64,000 bases of DNA from Sphingobacteriales bacterium 16-39-50 (GCA_002257025.1 NCHA01000001.1:124001-188000); one strand, 5' to 3'. Positions 54,719-64,000 are shown, counted from the stretch's first letter. A program made the numbers and translations. Notes: generated by a model from the letters alone, not told the origin.

Positions 54719-55768
54719 ATGCACTCCCATCAAAACTACCTCCAGCGTTGTATTGATCTTGCCCGCCTTGGAGCTGGTTCTGTTAGTCCTAACCCAATGG
54801 TCGGATCAGTAATAGTTTGTGATGATAAAATTATCGGAGAAGGCTATCACAAAGTTTATGGTCAGGCACATGCCGAAGTAAATGCAATAAATCAAGTTTT
54901 TGAAACACATGATAATGCCAAAGAGCTTTTAAGACGATCTACCATTTATGTTAATCTCGAGCCTTGCTCCCATTTTGGCAAGACTCCACCATGTGCAGAT
55001 CTAATTATTTCAAACGAAATTCCAAGAGCTGTAATAGGTTGCCGTGATCCCTTTGATCAAATCAATGGTAAAGGAATCGAAAAACTCAGGAATGCCGGAA
55101 TTGATGTTGTTGAAGGCATAATGACAGAGCAGTGCATTGATCTCAACAAAAGATTCTTTACCCGGATACAGAAACAAAGACCCTATATTATTTTAAAATG
55201 GGCACAAACCTCTGATGGATATTTTGCACCAGCCGACAGATCGCAGAAATGGATAAGTTCACAAAATGCAAAGCAATTGGTCCATCGATGGAGGACTGAA
55301 GAAGACGCAGTATTAGTTGGAAAGAATACGGCGTTAAGCGATAATCCTCGCTTGAATAGCCGGGAATGGCCTGGAAGGGATCCAATACGAATAGTAATCG
55401 ACAGACGATTGGAACTGCCAGAAAATCTTAATGTTTTTGATCAGAGTCAGGATACCATCATTTTTAATGAGAAAAAAACTGATCTGGTTGACAAAATTAA
55501 ATATCTGGAACTTGAAGATTTTGATAATTTACTCCCTCAATTAATTGCTTATCAGCTTTATCTGATGGATATTCAATCTCTCATTGTTGAAGGTGGTGCT
55601 GAAACACTAAACCTGTTCATAAAAGCTGGTTTATGGGATGAGGCGCGCGTTTTTACGGGACCCCAAAACTGGAATTCAGGTACCCCAGCACCAAAACTCT
55701 TTGGTAAGCCAGGTGAAACACAAACTGTCGGACCGGATGTCCTGAACATTTGGTTTAATAAGGAATAA
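54719..55768 (+). CDS. ribD: Bifunctional pyrimidine deaminase/reductase RibD
   Basis: This 349-residue protein has an N-terminal deaminase with HAEVNAI (H51, E53) and zinc cysteines C83 and C92 in EPCSHFGKTPPC. The C-terminal reductase starts at about 155 (RPYIILKWAQTSDG) and ends VEGGAETLNLFI ... DEARVFTG. It performs the second and third steps of riboflavin synthesis. The next gene starts two bases later. Other rib genes are not nearby. Confidence 0.95.
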   Translation: MHSHQNYLQRCIDLARLGAGSVSPNPMVGSVIVCDDKIIGEGYHKVYGQAHAEVNAINQVFETHDNAKELLRRSTIYVNLEPCSHFGKTPPCADLIISNEIPRAVIGCRDPFDQINGKGIEKLRNAGIDVVEGIMTEQCIDLNKRFFTRIQKQRPYIILKWAQTSDGYFAPADRSQKWISSQNAKQLVHRWRTEEDAVLVGKNTALSDNPRLNSREWPGRDPIRIVIDRRLELPENLNVFDQSQDTIIFNEKKTDLVDKIKYLELEDFDNLLPQLIAYQLYLMDIQSLIVEGGAETLNLFIKAGLWDEARVFTGPQNWNSGTPAPKLFGKPGETQTVGPDVLNIWFNKE

Positions 55769-55769
55769 C

Positions 55770-56621
55770 ATGATTTATATCTTCCTAAGTGTTTGCTGCA
55801 GCGTATTTGTATCAGTCTTACTGAAGCTTGCAAAACGATATGAAATAGATACCCGACAGGCTATAGCATGGAATTATTCTATAGCAGGTGCTCTTACCTG
55901 GCTCATTTTTAAGCCTGAAATTCCGCAGTTTACTGAAACAATATATCCTGTTTACATTGCTCTTGGCTTATTATTGCCGTCGCTATTTGTAGTATTGGCC
56001 TTGTCTGTCAGGTACACAGGGATTGTAAAAACTGATGTAGCCCAGCGTTTATCACTTTTTATTCCAGTGCTCGCAGCATTTATAGTATTTGGAGAACCTT
56101 ATTCATTAATGAAAATTGCCGGAATCGGAATTGCCTTTATCGCAATAATTTTTTCAGTTCCCTGGCAAAAACAATTAGAAACATCACATTCCTACTGGAT
56201 TTACCCTTTGATTGTATTCATAGGAATGGGAATAATCGATATACTGTTTAAACAGATTGCCAGAACCGAAAATATCCCCTTCACTTCTTCCCTGCTTGTA
56301 GTTTTCACTTTAGCATTTATCATTTCCATTTTATATCTTATGTATCAGATTCTGGTAAATAGCTTAAAACTGACTATAATCAATTTAATTTGTGGCTGGA
56401 TTTTGGGAATTTCCAATTTCGGAAATATCTTATTTTATCTGAAGGCTCATCAAAGCCTAAGCAATCAACCTTCTGTGGTGTTTTCTTCAATGAATATTGG
56501 TGTAATACTGCTTGGATCAGCAGTTGGTGTTCTGATTTTCAAGGAAAAACTGAGCCGCTTAAACTATGCCGGAATTGTTCTGGCACTGATTTCAATTTTG
56601 ATCCTTAGCCTGGCACAATAA
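55770..56621 (+). CDS. EamA/DMT family transporter
   Basis: This 283-residue protein has ten hydrophobic helices in two EamA halves (FLSVCCSVFVSVLLKLAKRYEI at the start; FIPVLAAFIVFGEPYSLMKIAGIGIAFIAIIF ending half one; SAVGVLIFKEKLSRLNYAGIVLALISILIL at the end). Solute exporter of unknown specificity. Sits between ribD (gap 1 base) and yigZ (TAATG overlap), so likely translated from the ribD mRNA. Confidence 0.85.
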   Translation: MIYIFLSVCCSVFVSVLLKLAKRYEIDTRQAIAWNYSIAGALTWLIFKPEIPQFTETIYPVYIALGLLLPSLFVVLALSVRYTGIVKTDVAQRLSLFIPVLAAFIVFGEPYSLMKIAGIGIAFIAIIFSVPWQKQLETSHSYWIYPLIVFIGMGIIDILFKQIARTENIPFTSSLLVVFTLAFIISILYLMYQILVNSLKLTIINLICGWILGISNFGNILFYLKAHQSLSNQPSVVFSSMNIGVILLGSAVGVLIFKEKLSRLNYAGIVLALISILILSLAQ

Positions 56622-57223
56622 TGCTTTTTGACGATACTTATAAAACGATCCGGGAGATATCAGAAGGAGTCTACCGTGATAAGGGTAGTAAATTTATTGC
56701 ATACCTCTACCCACTTAGTTCTGAAAATGACATAAAGGATATTATAATTGCCTTAAAAGCTGAGCACCCTAAAGCAAGGCATCATTGCTGGGCGGTGCGC
56801 CTGGGTCCCGACAGAACTGTATTTCGTTTAAATGATGATGGTGAACCATCTGGTACGGCAGGCAGACCAATTCTTAATACTTTACTATCCAATGACTTAA
56901 CTAATATTCTTGCAGTGGTTGTCAGGTATTTTGGTGGAACATTACTTGGAGTTCCCGGCTTGATCAATGCCTATAAATCAGCGACAGTTGAGGCTGTTAA
57001 AAATGCTAAAATCATAGAGAAAACTGTGAATTCAGTGTTCAGCATTGAGTTCGGACATCCTCAAATGAATGAAGTGATGAAAATTGTAAAAGAAGAGAAT
57101 CTTAAAATAAGCAATCAGAATTTTGATCTGAACTGTTCATTTTTGTTGGAAATCAGGCAATCTCAGGTCAATAAAGTGATTGGAAGGCTCGAAAAAATTG
57201 AGGGTTTGAAGTGGAAATCCTAA
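56621..57223 (+). CDS. yigZ: YigZ/IMPACT family protein
   Basis: This 200-residue protein has the UPF0029/IMPACT N-domain: KGSKFIAYLYP, HPKARHHCWAVRLG, DDGEPSGTAGRPIL, VVRYFGGTLLGVPGLINAYK. A ferredoxin-like C-domain follows. Eukaryotic relatives inhibit the Gcn2 kinase; the bacterial role is unknown, perhaps ribosome-related. Coupled to the EamA gene. Confidence 0.92.
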   Translation: MLFDDTYKTIREISEGVYRDKGSKFIAYLYPLSSENDIKDIIIALKAEHPKARHHCWAVRLGPDRTVFRLNDDGEPSGTAGRPILNTLLSNDLTNILAVVVRYFGGTLLGVPGLINAYKSATVEAVKNAKIIEKTVNSVFSIEFGHPQMNEVMKIVKEENLKISNQNFDLNCSFLLEIRQSQVNKVIGRLEKIEGLKWKS

Positions 57224-57338
57224 TTAGGAATCAGGAGCAATGAATAAAGAATAATGACGTTTGAACATTTACCAGGATAAAATATTTATTGAGAAATTAC
57301 CCTAAATAAATTGGACCAACAATAATTTATAACCAATA

Positions 57339-58202
57339 ATGAACAAGATTTCAGAATCTGATTTGATAATTAATCCGGATGGAAGTATTTACCATTTGAA
57401 TTTATTGCCTGAGGATATTGCTGATACCGTTATTACGGTTGGTGATCCCGATCGGGTTTCTGAAGTTAGCAAACATTTTGACCGGATTGAATTAAAGAAA
57501 GGTAAACGGGAATTTATCAGCCATACCGGTTATCTGGGTTCCCGCAGGATAACTGTACTTTCGACAGGAATCGGTACTGATAATATTGATATTGTGTTCA
57601 ATGAGCTTGATGCTCTTGTAAACATTGATTTTAGCACTAGAACAGTAAAGCCAACTCTTAAGAGCTTAAATATTATTCGTATAGGAACATCTGGTGCAGT
57701 TCAGGAAGATATTGCGGTTGGCAGTATAATAGTTTCGGAGTATGGTATAGGTTTGGATTCCCTGATGCAATACTATCTGCATCAACTTTCGGGTGATGAA
57801 CACATGATTCTGGATGCTATAAAATCACATTTTCATCATTTTAAAGGGATTTCGCCTTATATCACAGCGGCAGACACGGATTTATTAGAAACTATTGGGA
57901 ATGGTCTGGAACGTGGGATAACGGTCACCGCTCCCGGCTTCTATGCACCACAAGGCAGACAGGTTCGTGCCAAAGCTTCCTTTCCGGGTTTAGTTGATGA
58001 TATCAGATCATTCTCTACCGGAAAATACAGGATTACGAATCTTGAAATGGAAACAGCTGGTATTTACGCCCTTTCAAGGGTCTTGGGGCATAAGGCTTTA
58101 TCTATAAATGCAATACTGGCAAGCAGACTGAAGTTTGAGTTTGCTCCAAATCCTGCGAAAATCATAAACCAGGCAATTGAACTTGTTTTGAACAGATTAT
58201 AG
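57339..58202 (+). CDS. Nucleoside phosphorylase (uridine phosphorylase-like)
   Basis: This 287-residue member of the PNP/UDP family has ITVGDPDRV near residues 31-39 for phosphate, STGIGTDNIDIVFNEL, IRIGTSGAVQED, and LEMETAGIYALSRVLG for ribose binding. It splits a nucleoside with phosphate. It converges on mqnA, overlapping it by six bases. The futalosine pathway needs a nucleosidase of this superfamily at one step, but closeness to mqnA is the only hint of that role. Confidence 0.88.
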   Translation: MNKISESDLIINPDGSIYHLNLLPEDIADTVITVGDPDRVSEVSKHFDRIELKKGKREFISHTGYLGSRRITVLSTGIGTDNIDIVFNELDALVNIDFSTRTVKPTLKSLNIIRIGTSGAVQEDIAVGSIIVSEYGIGLDSLMQYYLHQLSGDEHMILDAIKSHFHHFKGISPYITAADTDLLETIGNGLERGITVTAPGFYAPQGRQVRAKASFPGLVDDIRSFSTGKYRITNLEMETAGIYALSRVLGHKALSINAILASRLKFEFAPNPAKIINQAIELVLNRL

Positions 58203-58916
58203 TGTCCTGATTAAGTCGTGAAATTTTGCTATGGCTATGAGTTTATCTTCATCGAGGTTAAAATCTATCTTCTTCATTAGATAATCCTCCAGGTCAAGAT
58301 TCTCAACCTTATCTAAACCTGAAATTACCTCCTTTCGGTGATCGAGACCATATTTCAGGGCTTCGTTAAATGCAATTTTAAAATCTTCAGGAATAGGTTT
58401 ATTGGACGCCCAAACAGCAAAAACAAAGGGTAAACCTGCGAATTTAAACCATTCAGCAGCAAGATCATATTGATATGGATAATGATCCCTGTTTGAGAAA
58501 GTCCGGTCACCTATCTGTACAAATGCATCTGCCATATCGGTTACAACAAATTCAGGGTTAATTTTCCAATGATATTTAAGTAATACTTTTGAGAGATTGT
58601 TGGAGGTGCGGGATTGTGCATCAAGTTGTAAACTGCTTATTTCCTGAATAGGTTTGTTGCTGAAAATAAAGACAGAATCGACGTTTCCTTTGGCTCCAAT
58701 ACAGTAATTTGAAATGATCTGGTAATCCTTGATTTGGAGCAAGGCTGCAACAGGAACTAATCCTATATCTACTTGATTTTCAATTAATTTATTAGCACAT
58801 ACTGAAGGGATATCTAAGCTTAAATCAATTTGATCTAATATGTCAGAATGCATAATTCCGTAGACAAATGGCTTGGAGTTTGTATAGCTAACAGCTGAAA
58901 CTTTTATTTTAGTCAA
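58197..58916 (-). CDS. mqnA: Chorismate dehydratase MqnA
   Basis: This 239-residue periplasmic-binding-like fold protein has the MqnA/MqnD signature: VSAVSYTNSKPFVYGI at the start, DIGLVPVAALLQ, and PEFVVTDMADAFVQIGDRT. PFVFAVWASNK is also typical. It converts chorismate to 3-enolpyruvylbenzoate, the entry of the futalosine route to menaquinone. Third gene of the mqnE-phosphatase-mqnA run, two bases after the phosphatase stop. Confidence 0.9.
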   Translation of the reverse strand: MTKIKVSAVSYTNSKPFVYGIMHSDILDQIDLSLDIPSVCANKLIENQVDIGLVPVAALLQIKDYQIISNYCIGAKGNVDSVFIFSNKPIQEISSLQLDAQSRTSNNLSKVLLKYHWKINPEFVVTDMADAFVQIGDRTFSNRDHYPYQYDLAAEWFKFAGLPFVFAVWASNKPIPEDFKIAFNEALKYGLDHRKEVISGLDKVENLDLEDYLMKKIDFNLDEDKLIAIAKFHDLIRTL

Positions 58917-58918
58917 AA

Positions 58919-59539
58919 CTAAGATAGTTTGTTTAAATGGTGTGTGTTATTAAATTCAAGGATTTGAAATTCCTTTCCATCATATCCCAATTTATAAAGA
59001 GTGGTATTGGAGTGCGGAAATTCATCCATTTCTGCCAGGGGGCGATTCGTTAGAAGGCAAAGAAATAAACGCATTGCACGACCATGCATGCAAATCAGAA
59101 TGTTTTGATCACTATTTTCTTCGATCAGGTGCTCAAGGACTATTAATTGTCTTTCCTTAACCTCCAAAGGACTTTCGCCCCTTTCAAATTTATGATGAAG
59201 TTCACCAGCTCTCCATTGAGTTACCAAATTATGAAAATGGGAAGTTAACTCTTCAGTGCTCTCCTGTCCCTCGTGTATACCCCATCCCAGTTCATCAAGA
59301 CCCGGATATTGTACCCATGGTATGCCAGAATCTATATATTTTTGAACGGTTTGGTGGGTTCTTTTTAAGCTGGATGTATAAATCTTGTCGAACGGTATTT
59401 GTTTATAGGCCTGATAAAAGGCTTCAGCCTGCTCCAATCCTCTTTCATTCAAACTGGTGTCCATACCCCTGCCCTGAACTATTCCCAGCTTGTTCAGGTC
59501 TGTTTCACCGTGGCGGATAATGTATATAGTTTTCTTCAA
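58919..59539 (-). CDS. Histidine phosphatase family protein
   Basis: This 206-residue phosphoglycerate-mutase-like phosphatase has the catalytic RHG motif in YIIRHGETDLNKLG, YTSSLKRTHQT, and the second histidine in ILICMHGRAMRLFL. It hydrolyses small phosphomonoesters. It is locked between mqnE (ATGA overlap, 4 bases) and mqnA (2 bases), yet no phosphatase step is known in the futalosine pathway. It may simply be co-expressed. Confidence 0.88.
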   Translation of the reverse strand: MKKTIYIIRHGETDLNKLGIVQGRGMDTSLNERGLEQAEAFYQAYKQIPFDKIYTSSLKRTHQTVQKYIDSGIPWVQYPGLDELGWGIHEGQESTEELTSHFHNLVTQWRAGELHHKFERGESPLEVKERQLIVLEHLIEENSDQNILICMHGRAMRLFLCLLTNRPLAEMDEFPHSNTTLYKLGYDGKEFQILEFNNTHHLNKLS

Positions 59540-60729
59540 TTCAGAACGGGTAACTTATAAAATTTTGGCTTTTCATCTTCCGGGAACTGGTAATCTTTAT
59601 AGTCAGTAATCACATTATAAAGGGTATCACGCTCAATCGGGTGTCTGCCGACCTGTTTGATCAGTTCAACCAATTCCTGAGTGCTCATGGCTGGATTTTG
59701 CTCTTCAGCACCTGCCATAGAATAAATTTTTGTAGTATCATCCAGAGTGCCATCAATATCATCCACACCAAAATTTAAGGATAACTGGGCAGTACTACGA
59801 CTGATCATTGCCCAATAGGCTTTAATGTGATCAAAATTATCAAGGTAAATGCGCGAGATTGCATAATTCGTAAGATCTTCAATAACTGAAACCTCAGGAA
59901 CATGGGACATTTGGTTATCCTGATTTCGGAACTTTAGAGGTATAAAAGTTTGAAATCCACCAGTCTTGTCCTGCAATGAGCGTAACTGCTCCAAGTGGTC
60001 AACACGATGTTTAAATTCCTCGATATGTCCGTAAAGCATGGTAGCATTAGAACGCATTCCTAATTTATGCCACTCCTCGTGGATTTGCAACCATTGTTTA
60101 CCAGTACATTTATCTTTAGCAATCTGTTCCCTGATCTCAGGGTGAAATATTTCGGCACCACCACCAGGGATAGAATCCAGGCCGGCTTCCTTCATTAATT
60201 TCATGCCTGTAGCATAATCAATCTTCGCTTTCTTAAAGATATAATGGTATTCAACCGGGGTTAAAGCCTTGACATGGAGCCCTGGACGATGTTTATGTAT
60301 TGCTGTAAAAAGCTCTGAATAAAATTTAAGATCATATTGAGGCAAAACTCCACCAACCAGGTGAACTTCAGTGACTGGTTCAGAATCGTATTTCCTGACA
60401 ATTTCCATCATCTCTTCCATAGTATATTCCCAACCCTGTGATCTTTCCTTAATCAGAACAGAATAGGAACAGAATTTACAGTCGTAAACACAGAGATTAG
60501 TAGGCTCTATATGGAAATTGCGGTTAAAATAAGTTTTATCACCATGAAGTTTTTCGCGGATATAATTGGCGAGAACACCCAAATAACCCAACTCTCCTTT
60601 TTCATAAAGCAGAATACCTTCTTCAAAGGAAATCCGTTCATTTAGCTTAACTTTTTCTGCGATTGCTCTCAATTCAGCAGAAAGGTTCTTGTCCAGTAAT
60701 AGCAGGTCCAGGTTTAATTCGGTGTTCAT
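59536..60729 (-). CDS. mqnE: Aminofutalosine synthase MqnE
   Basis: This 397-residue radical-SAM enzyme has the cluster motif CVYDCKFC (C80, C84, C87) in HIEPTNLCVYDCKFCSYS. It has EVHLVGGVLP, DSIPGGGAEIFHP, NATMLYGHIE and the MqnE-type tail GRHPIERDTLYN. It adds an adenosyl group to 3-enolpyruvylbenzoate to give aminofutalosine. First gene of its operon. The possible -7 is TATTTTTG at 60743-60750 (minus strand), 13 bases before the ATG. Confidence 0.93.
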   Translation of the reverse strand: MNTELNLDLLLLDKNLSAELRAIAEKVKLNERISFEEGILLYEKGELGYLGVLANYIREKLHGDKTYFNRNFHIEPTNLCVYDCKFCSYSVLIKERSQGWEYTMEEMMEIVRKYDSEPVTEVHLVGGVLPQYDLKFYSELFTAIHKHRPGLHVKALTPVEYHYIFKKAKIDYATGMKLMKEAGLDSIPGGGAEIFHPEIREQIAKDKCTGKQWLQIHEEWHKLGMRSNATMLYGHIEEFKHRVDHLEQLRSLQDKTGGFQTFIPLKFRNQDNQMSHVPEVSVIEDLTNYAISRIYLDNFDHIKAYWAMISRSTAQLSLNFGVDDIDGTLDDTTKIYSMAGAEEQNPAMSTQELVELIKQVGRHPIERDTLYNVITDYKDYQFPEDEKPKFYKLPVLN

Positions 60730-60742
60730 TATTTTCTTTGTA

Positions 60743-60750
60743 CAAAAATA
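60743..60750 (-). promoter_or_regulatory. Candidate -7 element for the mqnE operon
   Basis: TATTTTTG on the minus strand, close upstream of mqnE, giving a very short leader. No clear -33. Confidence 0.4.
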
Positions 60751-60928
60751 CGGAAATGTATAGATTCATTATCATAAGCAGGTAAAAGCATTAGAAATAA
60801 ATCCTTTTTATTCTTCCAGGGCAATTAAATACACGCGTTTGTAATTAAATGTGAAAAATTGAGTCCAATTTTTATTCTTTAATTAACTTGAACAAAATTT
60901 GAGAAACAAATTCAAATATTGAGATAAA

Positions 60929-62044
60929 ATGAAGATTGAAACCATAGCTATACATGCCGGTAATAAAATAGATGGAAATACAGGGGCTGCTATTCAGCCT
61001 ATTACCCTATCATCTACTTTTGAGCGGGGTGAAGATGGCGGCTATCCGGGAGGATTCATCTATTCAAGGATAGATAATCCTAACAGGAAATCACTTGAAA
61101 ATGTCGTCGCTAAACTTGAAGGTGCTGAGGATGCAGCAGCCTTTTCATCCGGAAATGCTGCAGGATCTGCGGTTTTTCAGGCATTAGGTGCTGGTGCACA
61201 TATCATTGCTCCTGATGATATGTACCATGGTCTCCGGAATCAATTATTACAGGTTTTCGAAGGAATAATCGAGGTTAGTTTTGTTGATCTTGCTAATATT
61301 AATGCGATAAAGAATGCTATCAGACAAAATACCCGCCTGATTTGGATTGAAACTCCTTCAAATCCACTCTTAAAGATCAGTGATCTCAAAGCGATAAGCG
61401 AACTCGCTAAATCTAAGGGTATTCTTGTGGCCTGTGATAATACTTTCAGTACTCCGGTATTCCAAAAACCTCTGGAATTAGGATGTGATTTGGTGATGCA
61501 TTCCTCTACTAAATATTTTGGAGGGCATAGTGATGTAGTTGGGGGGGTACTTGCATGCAGAAAAAATGATGATCTATGGAAGAAAATTAAGAATGTCCAG
61601 GTACTATCCGGCGCAGTTCCCTCCCCTTTCGATTGTTATTTGACGGTCAGGGGCATTAAGACACTTCCATACCGCATGCGGGGACATGCACAAAATGCAG
61701 CAAAGGTTGCAGCGTTTTTGGATTCTCATAATCAGGTTGAAAAGGTCTTTTATCCCGGTTTAAAAGAACATCCGGGTCATGATATCGCCAAAAGCCAAAT
61801 GAGTGATTATGGTGGAATGGTATCTTTTTTGGTAAAAGGAGGTTCCGCCGAAGCCCGGAAATTTGTGAACTCAGTAAAGATTTTCACTCAGGCAACCAGT
61901 TTGGGTGGTGTTGAAAGTCTGATAGAACATAGGGCCTCTATTGAGGGTCCTGATACAAAAACTCCTCAAAATCTGATTCGAATTTCTGTTGGATTGGAGA
62001 ATACTGAGGATCTGATACAGGATTTGAATCAGGCATTGGGATGA
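60929..62044 (+). CDS. Cystathionine gamma-synthase/lyase-like PLP enzyme, second copy
   Basis: This 371-residue paralog of the enzyme at 9198 has FSSGNAAG (72-79), ETPSNPLLKI, ACDNTFSTPVF and Schiff-base K195 in HSSTKYFGGHSD. The C-terminal motif is altered: SLGGVESLIEHRASIEGPDTKTP lacks the SMTH typical of this region, and DDMYHGLRN replaces the usual DDLYGGSYR. It may therefore prefer a different substrate. It sits upstream of the SAM-riboswitch metY region but has no riboswitch itself. Confidence 0.88.
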   Translation: MKIETIAIHAGNKIDGNTGAAIQPITLSSTFERGEDGGYPGGFIYSRIDNPNRKSLENVVAKLEGAEDAAAFSSGNAAGSAVFQALGAGAHIIAPDDMYHGLRNQLLQVFEGIIEVSFVDLANINAIKNAIRQNTRLIWIETPSNPLLKISDLKAISELAKSKGILVACDNTFSTPVFQKPLELGCDLVMHSSTKYFGGHSDVVGGVLACRKNDDLWKKIKNVQVLSGAVPSPFDCYLTVRGIKTLPYRMRGHAQNAAKVAAFLDSHNQVEKVFYPGLKEHPGHDIAKSQMSDYGGMVSFLVKGGSAEARKFVNSVKIFTQATSLGGVESLIEHRASIEGPDTKTPQNLIRISVGLENTEDLIQDLNQALG

Positions 62045-62100
62045 AAAATAAAATTAATTAATTGAAAATCAATTAATTATGAACACAATAAAAATTTAAT

Positions 62101-62132
62101 TTGGTTTAAATATATTCATACAACTATATTTG
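62101..62132 (+). promoter_or_regulatory. Candidate promoter of the metY region
   Basis: TTG (62101-62103), 21 bases, then TATATTTG (62125-62132). The start point would lie about 45 bases before the SAM aptamer. A small hairpin TTGGT/ACCAA (62143-62158) falls in between. Confidence 0.5.
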
Positions 62133-62183
62133 AAATAATATTTGGTAGCAATACCAATCTGTCTTCAATAAATTTACTTTATT

Positions 62184-62290
62184 GATTTATACAGAAGTGG
62201 CGAGAGATCAGGCTCTATGACCCACTGACAACCCCCCGATCGGTTTCGGGGAAGGTGCCAATTCCTGTCCCGAGAGGGAAAAATAAATTC
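62184..62290 (+). promoter_or_regulatory. SAM-I (S-box) riboswitch
   Basis: Conserved S-box parts are visible: AGTGGCGAGAGATCAGGC, CTATGACCCACTGACAACC, a P3-type hairpin CCCCGATCGGTTTCGGGG, AAGGTGCCAATTCCTG, and closing CCCGAGAGGG. The outer helix pairs ATTTAT (62185-62190) with ATAAAT (62283-62288). S-adenosylmethionine binding should lower expression of the downstream metY-metX genes. Confidence 0.92.
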
Positions 62291-62299
62291 ATATTGAAA

Positions 62300-62428
62300 A
62301 TGAAAAAAGACCAATCTACAGCTCCTGTATTTCCGAAAGCGGAACTTACAATCCCATCTCAAAGTCCTTATTACTCTGCATCATCAACGTATTGTTGTAT
62401 GTGTATGAATTTAAATTGTTGTTGTTAA
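62300..62428 (+). CDS. Cys/Met-rich 42-residue leader peptide (putative)
   Basis: An ATG-TAA frame of 42 codons starts ten bases after the SAM aptamer and ends TYCCMCMNLNCCC, so the last 12 residues hold six cysteines (all TGT) and two methionines. The N-terminal part is Ser/Pro/Thr-rich without a signal peptide. Its place in the 5' leader of a sulfur-amino-acid gene and the sulfur-residue run at its end are hallmarks of a leader peptide sensing charged tRNA. The final TGT codons lie inside a possible pairing with 62464-62473. It could also be a small metal-binding protein, but position argues for regulation. Confidence 0.65.
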   Translation: MKKDQSTAPVFPKAELTIPSQSPYYSASSTYCCMCMNLNCCC

Positions 62429-62524
62429 TTCTTTTTCTAAGGTAAACGCCTTATAACGGGCAAAACAACAATTCAGCTATTTTGATAGCTCTTCTACAAC
62501 ATTTTAATTTAATTAAAAATTAAA
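62414..62524 (+). promoter_or_regulatory. Candidate attenuator structures between leader peptide and metY
   Basis: AATTGTTGTT (62414-62423, covering the last Cys codons) is perfectly complementary to AACAACAATT (62464-62473). Between them TAAGG/CCTTA can form a small hairpin (62438-62453). After them AGCTAT-TTTG-ATAGCT (62475-62490) and TTTAATTT/AAATTAAA (62503-62524) can fold close to the metY start. A ribosome paused at the Cys codons would block the first pairing. Mechanism inferred, not shown. Confidence 0.5.
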
Positions 62525-62529
62525 CCTAA

Positions 62530-63846
<1,317 letters not shown>

Positions 63847-63874
63847 TAAACAGGTTATTAATTAAGAATAAAAA

Positions 63875-63907
63875 GACCTTCCCAATCTGTTCTGGCTTGG
63901 GGAGGTC
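63875..63907 (+). repeat. Intercistronic hairpin between metY and metX
   Basis: GACCTTCCC (63875-63883) pairs with GGGGAGGTC (63899-63907), one wobble, with a 15-nt loop. No T-run follows, so it looks more like an mRNA-processing or attenuating hairpin than a strong terminator. Confidence 0.5.
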
Positions 63908-63915
63908 AATATAAT

Positions 63916-64000
63916 ATGAATACAGAAGCTATTTATAAACACAAAAAGCCTTTTCTGCTCGAAAGTGGCCAAAAGTTAAAGGATCTTGAGATCGCTTATC
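63916..64000 (+). CDS. metX: Homoserine O-acetyltransferase, N-terminal part
   Basis: The first 28 codons are visible before the window ends. The peptide KKPFLLESGQKLKDLEIAY matches the N-terminus of MetX-type alpha/beta hydrolase acetyltransferases, which begin with a similar ...LESG...L..LEIAY strand pair. The product makes O-acetylhomoserine, the substrate of metY, so the pair forms a direct sulfhydrylation route. Identity rests on a short piece plus context. Confidence 0.8.
   Translation, partial: MNTEAIYKHKKPFLLESGQKLKDLEIAY

Overview
The window looks like a chromosomal segment of an aerobic Bacteroidota, most likely a Sphingobacteriales member close to Pedobacter or Solitalea. The evidence is low GC, several matches to the Bacteroidota promoter motif TAnnTTTG (with TTG about 17 to 23 nt upstream), start sites without Shine-Dalgarno sequences, futalosine-pathway menaquinone genes, TIGR02757, DUF4905-like and DUF6580-like proteins, and oxygen-dependent HemF. 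The genus is an inference. No rRNA, tRNA, CRISPR array, prophage or complete IS element was seen.

Layout: 1-1326 is a CoA-transferase pair (scoA end, scoB) split by a small four-helix-bundle gene lying between 31-nt inverted repeats. 1323-12410 holds udk, a LysM protein, dps, an OmpP1/FadL porin, proS, a cystathionine gamma-synthase/lyase and an AI-2E-type permease. 12623-16297 is a vitamin B12 locus: consensus promoter, cobalamin riboswitch, BtuB-type TonB receptor, then a DPH6-like PP-loop protein and a sirtuin. 16431-27272 is mixed housekeeping: Tat-exported amidohydrolase, CrtA-like protein, fRMsr, histone-deacetylase-like hydrolase, MATE, MFS and hemF.

27339-34404 is a light and carotenoid island: a MerR/CarH-type regulator with the Wx9EH motif, crtI, crtB, a small exported protein, idi, an SRPBCC protein, a TIGR01777 epimerase and a photolyase. 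34647-40017 holds gyrA, two TPR proteins and a cold-shock gene. 40045-42824 is phoH followed by the only long gene-poor region. That region contains two diverged copies of a roughly 350-nt element: decayed minus-strand coding remnants, each ending in a covarying terminator hairpin. 42825-58202 holds a FUSC protein, bioB, mgtE, corA, wbqC, an LpxL-like acyltransferase, a GT2, aroQ, xerD, ndpA, prmC, ribD, eamA, yigZ and a nucleoside phosphorylase. 58197-60729 is an mqnE-phosphatase-mqnA operon.

60929-64000 is a sulfur amino-acid region. A second trans-sulfuration enzyme is followed by an S-box (SAM) riboswitch, a 42-codon peptide ending in six Cys and two Met codons within twelve residues, a candidate attenuator, metY, and the start of metX. 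The tandem SAM riboswitch and Cys/Met-rich leader peptide is the most striking candidate for an undescribed regulatory device. A second pattern is that five genes carry an exact TAnnTTTG four bases before ATG, suggesting leaderless mRNAs.
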